Below, piece by piece: positions 55,183-64,000 of a stretch of 64,000 bases of DNA. The notes beneath the pieces are model-generated. The model had not been told where the DNA came from and searched no databases. It saw only the letters and a program-made list of their open reading frames with translations. This stretch comes from Serripes groenlandicus (Eukaryota > Mollusca > Bivalvia > Cardiida > Cardiidae). Both the position numbers and the translations under genes were made by a program. Positions within the stretch are counted from its first letter, which is position 1, and the number at the start of each line of letters is the position of its first letter. The stretch covers positions 42,568,076 through 42,632,075 of the forward strand of contig JASEVX010000011.1 in the NCBI GenBank assembly GCA_031761405.1, in the 5' to 3' direction.

Positions 55183-55540
55183 AAACCTTTCCCTCATATA
55201 GACTCTTTCTGACGCCTCTGCAGAAGAGGGCTTTTTGAAAACATGGCGACTAAAGAAAAAGGGAGTTTCCATTTTTTCGGGTATGTTTTCAAAGTCGTCT
55301 GCTGCAGATTTGTTTTATGTTGAAAAGGATTAAACCATTTATATGCAGGTCAATTTTTACGCAGACGACTTTTAAAAACAACATTTCAATAGGAGAGTTG
55401 AGCAATTTTTCTGATTTGAAAGGTTTTCAAATATATTCGATTTCACTTTCATTTCTTGTTATTTTCTATATATAGTTTTGCCTAAATGTTTTCAAAGTCT
55501 TCTGCTGTAGAGGGGATGCATGAGGGAAATGGTGAAAACT
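55183..55540. mobile_element. Two adjacent TTAA-type MITEs
   Basis: First 55183-55335 ('AAACCTTTCCCTCATATAGA' to 'GCTGCAGATTTGTTTTATGT', 'AAAAGGATTAA'). Second about 55335-55540 ('AGACGACTTTTAAAAACAAC' to 'GTCTTCTGCTGTAGAGG', 'GCATGAGGGAAATGG'). Confidence 0.6.
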
Positions 55541-55762
55541 TTTGTAAATAAACAAAAACAATATTAGTCTTACGCCCTAGAACCCTTATATGAACATTGG
55601 ACTTTACAGAACAGGGAAATACATTAAGTTTATTTCGCCTTAACTCTTTCAGCGCCGAATTGTTTAAAGTAGACTCTTCCTTGTTCAAAATCGGGTGTGT
55701 CCTTTTCTCAATGTATGAAAGTTTTGGACTATATTGGTAACTAAAACGCAAAGAATGCTGAT

Positions 55763-55801
55763 TTCAGGTGAGACAGCTCGTTACGAGCTGACTCACCTGA
55801 A
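55763..55801. repeat. 39-bp near-perfect palindrome
   Basis: TTCAGGTGAG-A-CAGCTCGT-T-ACGAGCTG-A-CTCACCTGAA, with a single A/A mismatch pair. It stands between AT-rich sequences that resemble each other in reverse ('ACTCTTTCAGCGCC' at 55645, 'GGCGCTGAAAGAGT' at 55838), so it is the centre of a roughly 200-bp foldback (about 55640-55855). Confidence 0.75.
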
Positions 55802-55859
55802 TCTGCATTGTTTGCAAAAACCTCAATATTGCCTGTGGCGCTGAAAGAGTTAAAAGTTA

Positions 55860-55980
55860 TAAGTCAATTGTCCCTTTTTCACATACAACAAATCTGTAGC
55901 AGACGACTTTGAAACTATATAGGCAAAATAATTGTCAGAAGTGCCAGAAAGCGTCTGTATGTGAAAAAAGGTTAAGCTAG
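55860..55980. mobile_element. TTAA-type MITE fragment
   Basis: 'TTTTTCACATACAACAAATC', 'GTAGCAGACGACTTTGAAAC', 'GAAAGCGTCTGTATGTGAAA'. Confidence 0.55.
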
Positions 55981-56449
55981 GAGCACCATTTACCAATATT
56001 TGAACAAAGAACAGAACAGAACATAAGTTTATTGATTTGATCTAAAAAAAAACAGATCATCATCGTACAAACATATTTCCATAACATAAAATACGTGAAT
56101 GTGTAAAAAAAGAGAATTACAGAACACAAAAAGTAAATTTTTATCTAAGATTTTAGATGGAAGCTGAACGTACATGCAGTTCATTTTTTTCTATACATCT
56201 AATTTTTTAACAGTTATTATTACTTAACTTTCGAAACGGTGTTTCATAACAATTTAACAATGTACACTTTACTAATTATGAAGTGAACTACGCAAAGCAA
56301 GTGCTTCGTAAACATATTTTCCTAGGTTTTTGATAATATACTTGTTTGAAGATTGCATCAGTTCGATAAATGTATGACCACTTGGTCTTCAGTAAAAATA
56401 TGGCTTAATGAAACACTTTCTAAAATGTAAGTTAATTGGACAAATTTAG

Positions 56450-58110
56450 CATCTTCACATTTTATCAGAATGTTTGTCTTAAAGATACCTATGCAAAGTT
56501 CGAATATGGGTCATATTGGGTAAAAAATTAGGTCACTAGGCCAAATTGAAAGAAAATATTGTTAAAACTCCGGAGGCCACATTTTTACGTTGAGCAAGTT
56601 GAAACTTTGTCAGAATGTTTGTCTTGAGAATATTTAGTCCATGTTCGAATATGGGTCATATAAGGAAAACAAAAATAGATCATTAGACCAAATTAAGGAA
56701 TATATTGTTAACACTCTGGAGGTTGCATTTTGCATCTTTATCAGCATAATTGTCTTGATGTGTTTTGCATTACAAATCACATTGCATAATTAAGGAGAGC
56801 GATCTAGGACCACCAAGGCCTTCTTGTTTATGTTTATTTGCAAGTGTATGCTTATATGCTCTCACGTGCTTCTCTTTTATTAATTCGTTCACTATGTGCT
56901 GTTAATTGTTATCAATACTTTCTTTAGCTCGCCTGTGCACGAAGTGCTCAAATTGTTATCACATTTTGTCCGGCGTGCGTCGTCGACAACTGTCTTGTCT
57001 ACACTCTACAGGCTACATTTTACATACGGTCTTCATGAAAGTTTGTCAGAACATTTATCTCCATCAAATCTTGGACAAGTTCTAAAACTGGGCCATATGA
57101 GGTCAAAAACTAGGTCGATAGGTCAAATTGATTGAAAATATTGTTAACACTCTGGTAACTGCATTTTTAACTGTGAGCATGTTGAAACTTTAACAAATGT
57201 TTGTCTTCATGATATGTAGATCAAGTTTAAATAGGGTCATGTTGGGTTAACAATTAGGTCACTAGGGCAAATTGTTTGCTTCATCAGTTAGAAATTTTGT
57301 CAGAATGTTTTTCTTAGTAATATAATATAGGTCAAGTTCGAATATGGGTCATATTGGGTCGGAAAGTAGGTCATTAGGCCAAATTGAAGGAAAATCTTGC
57401 CAACACTGTAGAACCCAATTTTTCTTTTTTAAATTTGGTCAGAATCTATGTCAAAACTGTATCAGAATATTTGTCTTGATGATATGTAGGCCAAGTTTGA
57501 ATATTGGTCATGTCTGTTCAAAAACTAGGTCACTAGGCCAAATTGAATGAAAATCTTGTCAACACTGTAGAAGCCACTTTTTTAAATTTTGGTCAGTATG
57601 TTTATCTTAATGATGTCTAGGCCAAGTTCGAATACGGGTCATGCCAGGTTAAAAACTAGCTCACTAGGCCAAATTTAAGGAAAATCTTGTTAATACTCAG
57701 GTAACTGCATTTTTTGCTTCAGAAGCTTGAAACTCTGTATTGATGTTATCTAGTCATATTCGAATATGAGTCATATCAATTTAAGAAAAATAGGTCACTA
57801 GGCAAAAATGAAGTAAAATCTTGATAACACTCTGGAGTTTGCATTTTTAATCTTTGTCAGAATAATTGTTTTGATAAGTTTTGCATTGATCAAACACTTT
57901 CGCCAAGTCTAGTACATGGTTAAGATAATTATTTCTCCTAAATTGAGGTTGATTTAACATTGACATATTTCTCGATATAATAAAGGCAAACATTTCAAAA
58001 TATTCTGCCTAAACTTGCAGTCAAAATTTCCTTTGATTCTTCATGTCTTAAATGTGTATATTTGTGAGCTCTTCCACTCAGGTGAGCGATATATAGTGCC
58101 AACAAGGCTA
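56450..58110 (-). mobile_element. HINE/pearl-like arrays, minus orientation
   Basis: Nine or more diverged monomers of about 130-160 bp marked by 'GGTCACTAGGCCAAATTGAA' or close forms. The right edge is 'CTCAGGTGAGCGATATATAG' (5' subterminal box reversed). A second reversed 5'-like edge near 56790-56840 ('GGAGAGCGATCTAGGACCAC') suggests two elements head to tail. Homologous to 3330-4133. Confidence 0.7.
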
Positions 58111-58285
58111 TTCTGTTGTCAAATTGGAAGTTTCGTGATATTTAATATTTTGTATTATGATCTTTCAACTTCTTAGCAATAAATACATAAACATAAGCTG
58201 CAATTGTTATTTCCTTTCACATTTTCCCTACTTCTCCAACCTTCATGCAGCACCCATGCCTTCAACACTTTCAGTGCTTTGATTC
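58110..58285. repeat. Shared flank with AGCAC...GTGCT terminus, copy 2
   Basis: Matches 4135-4300 and ends 'CAACACTTTCAGTGCTTTGA' directly against the LINE sequence, so this is the edge of the inserted unit. Confidence 0.6.
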
Positions 58286-60715
58286 TTAAATAGTGGTTCG
58301 AGAATATCCGATGTCTATTTTACAGGATAATTACCAGAATTTAGAATTTCATTGAATATATCAACGAAGTAAGCGCTTTGAATATCAACAGATTGTATAA
58401 AATATACATTTATTAGATAATCTCCCGCACACCACTTGTTTGTCTTAAGCCTTCGAATCGCTGTTTCGACCTCAGCAACAGTAATACGTTTGTCTAAATC
58501 TTCAAAATTACAAGAAGGATCATTGAAATCATCACGTATTTGACTCTGCCTCATTTTCAGTAACAAGATCATTTTGTAACGAAGAAAAATATTGATAAAC
58601 GTCCCCTAAATTATGAAGTGACCTTACTATATCTTAGGAATGGGTGGACCAACAGGGTGCTATACCTGAAATTATTGTAACGTCTGTTCGTAACAACGCA
58701 ACGTATTAGAGTGAGTTGGTTCCGTATATCGACTTTTCGCCCAACTATGGATTCGAGGCTATGTGCACGCGTCACAACAGTTAATAGAATTACTAGTATT
58801 TGTTCGCTTTTTACTAAAAAGTCGCCAGAAATCTGTTGGCTTTGAATGCCGTAAATTAACTATTTCCCGACATTTAGTGAGTTCAAATTGTCTCTTTTTC
58901 TTTCGAATTAATCCCTTATAAAAGGTTTTCTTTGAACAATTCGGGTTTCTCCACATTTAAACCGGTTAAAATTATTCAACGCATTTATATAAGAATTCCG
59001 TGCTTGACGACATTCGTAATCGAACCAGTCTGCATGTTTACATAAATGATTAGCAGTGTGAAGTTCGCTAAGCATACGACATTCGGCATTCAAAAAATAT
59101 GAATGTCGTGCTGGCACGACATTTGACATTCGAGGTTCAATTTTTAAAACTTCAAAAAATCGAATGTCGTGCTAGCACGACATTCGACATTCGACATTCA
59201 AAAATTAAAATTTCAAAACATCGACATTCAAAAGTTGAAAAAAAACACGAATGTCGTGCTGGCTTGACATTCAAAAAATAAAACTTCAAAAAGTCGAAAG
59301 ACAGTCCCGCAACTTTTGAATGTCGAATGTCGAATGTCATGCCCGCACGACATTCGATTTTTTGAAGTTTTAATTTTTGAATGTCGAATGTCGAATGTCT
59401 TGCCAGCAGGACATTCTTTTTTTTCAACTTTTGATTGTCGAATGTCGTGCCAGCGCGACATTCGTTTTTTTGAAATTTTAATTTTTGAATGTCGAATGTC
59501 GAATGACGTGCCAGGACGACATTCGTTATTGAATGTCGAATGTCGAATGGCGTGCCAGCACGACATTCATATTTCTGAATGTCAAATGTCGAATATCGAA
59601 TGTCGTATGTTTAGCTAACTTCACCAGCTTAATTGATTGTGTACATTGTACCCGTATGCTCGCTGTACATGATTACTAGTTTAACAAAATAGCCGATCCG
59701 CGATTTCACGCATGATTGACGTACACTTGTCAATACTCGCTATCGAGATTCTGGAACGTTACTATCAATACTATTTACAAAATTGTTAAATGCAGGTAAT
59801 TTTCCTATGAGCCTCCTTCGAAAACTATCTTTTAGATCTGGGTTCCATTTAATCTGTGTATTATTGATAATAACATCCTCATAAATAGATATAGTTGTAT
59901 TACATACAATATAAAAGGACTATTTGGCATGATCCGACCATTCACAAAATGGAGAAACTTTAAATTCATTTACACAATACATGTCATTTATATATAACAA
60001 TAAATAGTCGATAACCCTAGACCCTTTATGACAAGTAAAGGTAAGATCGCTGCTAGTAAACAGTCGACCGTTGACTGTTCGCATACAGGTAGATTTACAA
60101 AGGTCGATTAAATTTAAACCAAACGTATTACGCACACTATCAATGGAGTCCCGTGACAATTAAATGTCAGGTACATAACTATCGTCATCAATGAAATCCG
60201 TGCAACGATCACATACAATGTGGTCTGCACGAGAACCCGTGCGTGAATTCCAGTCATCGATAATAAACACTTTGACTAGTGAATGAAACTCAGCAATGTC
60301 ATTTTGCAACAATGTAAATCGACATCTACTACGTTGTACATGGGCGAATTTGCATGCCATATGTAAATACCTGAAACAAAAACCTCACTGTCTAAATGAA
60401 AGAAAAACTGGTCTGGCTTTAACCATATTACAATGTCAAAATTATTTTTCACAACAGATACACCATTTACAATGGCATTTCTGGTGTATAGTCAACTCCT
60501 TCGCTACATCGTCTTGCACGTTTATTTTGAAAGTTACGGAAAAAGTTTGAAGCAGTTGTACTCGTCAATATCAATTTCAGAAGAACTATCAGCCCATGTT
60601 TCGTATAAAAAGAAAATGTCATGCGCACACAAGTATTTTATAAAAATCATTATTTTCAAGTTTATTTTTAGTCAACCCGTGTACATTCCACGAAGCGATT
60701 TTAAGTTCAGCCTCC
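58286..60715 (-). pseudogene. Non-LTR retrotransposon: endonuclease plus start of reverse transcriptase
   Basis: Reading leftward from about 60715: 'AELKIASWNVHGLTKNKL' (start of the AP-type endonuclease), 'YTRNAIVNGVSVVKNNFDIV', 'LLQNDIAEFHSLVKVFIIDD', 'WNSRTGSRADHI' (catalytic D-x-N motif, with Gly before it changed to Asp), 'NLIDLCKSTCMRTVNGRLF', 'SRVIDYLLLYI', 'EWSDHA' (catalytic SDH). Then a linker ('GKLPAFNNFVNSID', 'HADWFDYECRQARNSYINAL', 'KPTDFWRLFSKK') and the RT start ('ITVAEVETAIRRLKTNKW', 'IFNEILNSGNYPV'), cut at 58286. Several frameshifts and stops. Positions 59056-59629 are an insertion. Confidence 0.85.
59056..59629. mobile_element. Foldback element made of eight palindromes, inside the LINE
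   Basis: The ends are inverse ('GTGAAGTTCGCTAAGCATAC' and 'GTTTAGCTAACTTCAC'). Between them are eight palindromes of the form CGAATGTCGTGC-NN-GCACGACATTCG, spaced about 50-85 bp, with 'CAAAAATTAAAATTTCAAAA'-type linkers. Linker orientation flips in the middle (about 59305), so the whole element is also one large inverted repeat. It separates LINE linker segments that are contiguous in the family. Confidence 0.85.
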
Positions 60716-60724
60716 GTGTGAACA

Positions 60725-60800
60725 AAGCATGGTATACCTATTCCCACTTCGGATGCATCTGCAGCAGACGACTAAAGAAAACATTATGACAAACATAAAC
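60725..60800. mobile_element. TTAA-type MITE fragment
   Basis: 'GCATCTGCAGCAGACGACTA' and 'GAAAACATTATGACAAA' are one arm of the palindromic family. Confidence 0.45.
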
Positions 60801-60949
60801 AAGACGAATTTTGATGCAAAGCATCAAAGATGCCGCGCATGATTTGAAGCATGACTTAAAGGAAGCAGACGCAGTTCAGTACATGTAAATAACGTGTAAA
60901 CAGACAGGATGTAAATATTTCGAAAAAGAAGTCCAAATTTTCTTTATTT

Positions 60950-61090
60950 TAGACAAGAAGACCAAGATGTGCCTACATTGCTCACCTGGCTGCCATAGCC
61001 TATGCTAAATGGTTACCAATGGCAGATAGGGTCTGTTTTGACGTGGGGATAGACGTTTTTTATATGCTGCCATCTATGTGATATTCAGCA
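60950..61090 (+). mobile_element. HINE-like 5' end fragment
   Basis: 'GACAAGAAGACCAAGATGTG' with 'TTGCTCACCTGGCTGCCATA' resembles the 5' ends at 23.37 and 27.12 kb. The core is not visible. Confidence 0.5.
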
Positions 61091-61099
61091 ATTAGTCGT

Positions 61100-62330
61100 A
61101 AAATGTCAAGTTTAGTCATAAAACCATATGGTTTACAGTTTGCTTAACATTGACTGCAACTTGTATTTGTCAAAGAAGCTGAAGTTTCTTAATGTTTTAC
61201 CAATAAACGGTTTAAATTCTGCTCTAATTAGATCAATTAGATAAAAAACAAAAAGACAAGAACACATAGGTGCTTAAACATTAACATATATTAAGGTTTA
61301 ATGCCATGCCTCTGGTTATAAGTTAGGTATGACACAAGCTTTGGATTGATTGATTGAATGGGGCTTAACGCCGTTTTTAACAATTTCTCAGTCATATCAC
61401 GGCGGCCAGTTCACCTACTCATGTGTTTCCTGTTTTTCTCACACCAGTACTCCACACACAAATCTTTCCAAGCAACTGGCTGCTTTTCCACATAGACTTA
61501 GCCCATTGGTGGAAGACGAATGACGCATGTCGCAAGCAATGACTTTTGTCAAACGTTAGAAAGAAAGTTTGCCGAGCCGGGATTCGAACCCAAAAACCCT
61601 GGATTGACAGCCCGCGTCGTTACCGACTGAGCTACCGGGACTCGACACACGCTTTGGAAGGAGAGCGTGAAGTCTATTCTCCTTCCAGTTTAGCAGAAGT
61701 ATGATAACAAAGACGGGAGTATATTAACAAAAAATACGAAGTTATTTTAAAAAGTTTAAATGTTATTTTGTATTCATGTATTAATTTTTGTGTTGTGAGC
61801 TTTTAACCACTATCCTTTTAAGGTTAAGCAGATGTAGCGAATTATTAGAAATCCTTGTTCGAATATGCCAATGGGATTAACTACCCGAGTCTAACGGTCG
61901 AAATGTCCTATAGCCTTTGTACCCGAGAGTTATCTCCCTTCTTAGATTCCATTCTAAAAATAGTCGATTGTATAAGAAAATTAAAGAAAATATCAAAATT
62001 GAGCATTGATGAAATTAAAAGAAAAAGTTCACATCTATAGTCAACATATAACAAGTATACAATGGACAGAATGAACAAACTGTATGGGGAGAAACGTTTT
62101 AAGTTTAGAAATTAAACAGATTTTTTATAAATAGGCAAAAACGTCCCCCGAATTTCGGGGCCGTAAACCAAACAGTTAAAGAAGTGTAGCCTAGGTGCTC
62201 GTCAGGGTCGTAAATCAAACTTTTAAAACAAACGCAGCCTAGGAAGTTAGGGAAAAGTTATTAAATACAAATTAAATGTGTCTAAAGATTTGATATAACG
62301 GTAGAAGACATACATATTTTGCATCTTTTT
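61100..62330 (+). repeat. Segmental duplication, copy B (SINE inserted)
   Basis: Partner of 50990-52085. It has an extra SINE at 61346-61645 and an internal partial repeat ('AAACCAAACAGTTAAAGAA' / 'AAATCAAACTTTTAAAACAA'). Confidence 0.8.
61346..61645 (-). mobile_element. Full-length tRNA-derived SINE with target duplication
   Basis: Minus-strand copy from (ATTG)n and 'GGGGCTTAACGCCGTTTTTA' to the tRNA-like head ('GGATTCGAACCC', 'ACTGAGCTACCGGGACTCG'). Flanks are ACAAGCTTTGGA and ACACGCTTTGGA, and the paralogous site at 51225-51240 has a single copy. It is the reference copy for the SINEs in this window. Confidence 0.9.
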
Positions 62331-62334
62331 GTAT

Positions 62335-62995
62335 CTTAAATCAGTCAATACAATTTATTGATTCATAAAGGTTGCTTTTTCAAACATATAATCGAGTTTT
62401 TCTTAACCTTAATAATGTTGGTTGCTCCTTTTTCGATTACGTCAGCCCATGGTACAAAATTAAAACCTATCCCATACTGACGCTCAATAATGCTCATCTA
62501 TATGAAATAATCACATTTTAATATGTTAAGACTTCTCCTAGAAGTTTTCAAGGATGTTTATTATGGATGCATTGTATGTGGGAAAGGTATACGTAAACCT
62601 ACACATTTATACATAAAGACAATAAATGCCGTGAAGAAAATAACGAAAGTCGTGTCGTATTAACATATACTGGTTGACTTAAAAAGGAAAAAATTGAAAT
62701 GAACCATCCATTAATTGACATAGACATTTTTTGGTCTGATTTAAATGAGATTGCCGCAAATGCGACAAACGGCTAATGTGATAACTTGTAGAACGATGCA
62801 GACCTAAGCTAAGTTTATATGTGCAGGTTGATCCAGATCAACACAGATTGCAAAGTTAGTATGGTTATATTTCGCAAGGCAGAAATGGATTACGTAAACG
62901 GAAGTCAATGTGTACAGCAAACGCTTGAGAACCATACAACACTAGTCACACGGTTTTCCGACGTTACGCAAACAACGCTCACCATTGTCGTTCTA
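62335..62995. other. AT-rich, no gene recognised
   Basis: A weak MITE arm at 62540-62600 ('GCATTGTATGTGGGAAAGG'). Otherwise nothing. Confidence 0.35.
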
Positions 62996-62999
62996 TATG

Positions 63000-63480
63000 C
63001 GACTTAATCCTGGGATAACATCTCTCGTGTAATTGTTATCGCCATTTGTCGAGCGTCCGTCCGTCAACAGCTTCTTCTCTGTAACCAGCGGGTCATTTGG
63101 AATGAAAATTAGCAGAAAGCCTCGACTCAATGTCCTAACCAAAATACCTCCATTGCTACCGAAAGAAAAACACTTTAAAGCATTTCTCCTGCCAAACCGG
63201 CTGACATATTTCCAAATAAATTTGTACCGTCAAATAAAATTGGGTTACCGTCTATAAGATCCCTTCAAGCAATTTTGATTTGTCGAAAGACTTGGTCACC
63301 GGGGGCGTGGCGATTGTTTCCTTACATAACTATAGTAACAATTTAAAAGATCTTCTCCTCCGAATGTATTTGATCGAGCTACAAATAATTTTGTAGCGAT
63401 GTTCTTTAGGTGACCCTCTATCAGATCACTTCAAACCGTGTTCATTGGTCGAAAGAATCCTTGTTCTAACTTTACAACAT
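63000..63480 (-). mobile_element. Old HINE-like copy, minus orientation
   Basis: In reverse it follows the 27.1-28.6 kb element: 'CAACAGCTTCTTCTCTGTAA', 'CCAGCGGGTCATTTGGAATG', then monomer words 'GGTGACCCTCTATCAGATC' and 'TTCATTGGTCGAAA'. Strongly diverged. Confidence 0.6.
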
Positions 63481-63484
63481 CTAT

Positions 63485-64000
63485 GCACGAATTTTAAAAA
63501 CTATTTCAGAATATGATGGACCAAGCTAAGACTGAACATTCCTATAGTTTTTTATTCGATTACAAGGTCCGATTTGTATTCATTACGTATAATAGATAAC
63601 TACGTCATATAGGTAATGCGAATAAACAATTGGAAATTACTCAGAGGGATAGGGGTTAAATTGACACCGTCATTAATATTTAACGAACTTTTTCTACAGA
63701 CAGGTTATTGGAAATGGCGCCAAGCAGATGAAAGGCCAATTAGGTCTAATTAGCTTTCTCTATAAGGAGAAAACATTTGAAACGGATCATCAATCATATA
63801 ACCAGAATAACCTTCAAATATGTAGGGATAGGTAGGAACGTGGAATAATAGACTATTTTAACATGTCAAAATAGACCTTCTTTCATGTATTACAGTATAA
63901 CAGACAAAAGCCAGCGTCAGTCTCGTATTTTAGATTATAATTTCCGGTATTTTCAAGTTTTTGTATTCACATAAGACAGAGTGTCTGTCTTGAATATAAC
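63485..64000. other. AT-rich window end, nothing recognised
   Basis: No frame, repeat or RNA gene identified. Confidence 0.35.

Noticed and set aside
54820..55201. Tyr/Ile-rich frames on both strands
   Set aside because: Driven by TATA and ACTT simple repeats.
59152..59618. Frames of 90-112 codons on both strands
   Set aside because: Produced by the palindromic foldback element; peptides are repeats of 'MSCWHDIRHS'-like sequence.

Overview
The window looks like animal nuclear DNA that is AT-rich, gene-poor and dense in repeats, most plausibly from a bivalve mollusc. This is inferred from the repeat types: tRNA-derived SINEs ending in a 'GGCGTTAAACCCCAAT' tail (V-SINE/RUDI-like), and 'ACAAGAGGGCC...CTCACCTG' elements with tandem cores of about 150-166 bp (the pearl/HINE style of non-autonomous Helentron known from bivalves). 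There are no bacterial operons, rRNA, true tRNA genes or CRISPR arrays. A run of exactly 200 N (30778-30977) marks an assembly gap.

Host coding signal is sparse and on the minus strand. Two exons (20587-20441 and 14763-14501) have good splice signals, matching phase and hydrophobic segments of a four-transmembrane claudin/PMP22-like protein. Three copies of the matching first exon lie upstream at 22.7, 24.5 and 31.6 kb, and each is damaged or diverged. A second coding-like pair, at 8.4-8.8 kb and 24.65-25.12 kb, is conserved at protein level but not recognised.

The most interesting part is 14.9-19.6 kb, inside the last intron of the claudin-like gene. A 2.7 kb element coding for a Crypton-type (DUF3504) tyrosine recombinase, broken by two frameshifts, sits between GGTAT direct repeats and interrupts a palindromic host repeat. 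The recombinase element and its host repeat both carry long DNA hairpins whose tips share one design: tandem GA/GA mismatches, then a C(GNA)G triloop.

Layout: 0.9-2.3 kb, long inverted repeat. 3.3-6.3 kb, HINE-like copy, SINEs, MITEs. 7.2-8.0 kb, 62-bp tandem array. 8.4-8.8 kb, coding-like pair. 9-14.1 kb, SINEs, MITEs, local duplications. 14.5-31.7 kb, claudin-like exons with Crypton and HINE-like elements. 32-34 kb, MITEs and SINEs. 34.2-40.9 kb, two related 40/41-bp satellites, the first broken by a LINE 3' end. 41-43 kb, plain sequence. 43.5-45.1 kb, a LINE containing a second LINE. 45.7-47.5 kb, a split SINE and a foldback element. 48 kb, a 39-bp coding-like minisatellite. 50-55 kb, MITEs and one half of a segmental duplication. 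56.4-58.3 kb, HINE-like arrays. 58.3-60.7 kb, a degenerate minus-strand LINE carrying a foldback insert. 61-62.3 kb, the other half of the duplication, with a SINE inserted. 63-63.5 kb, another HINE-like remnant.
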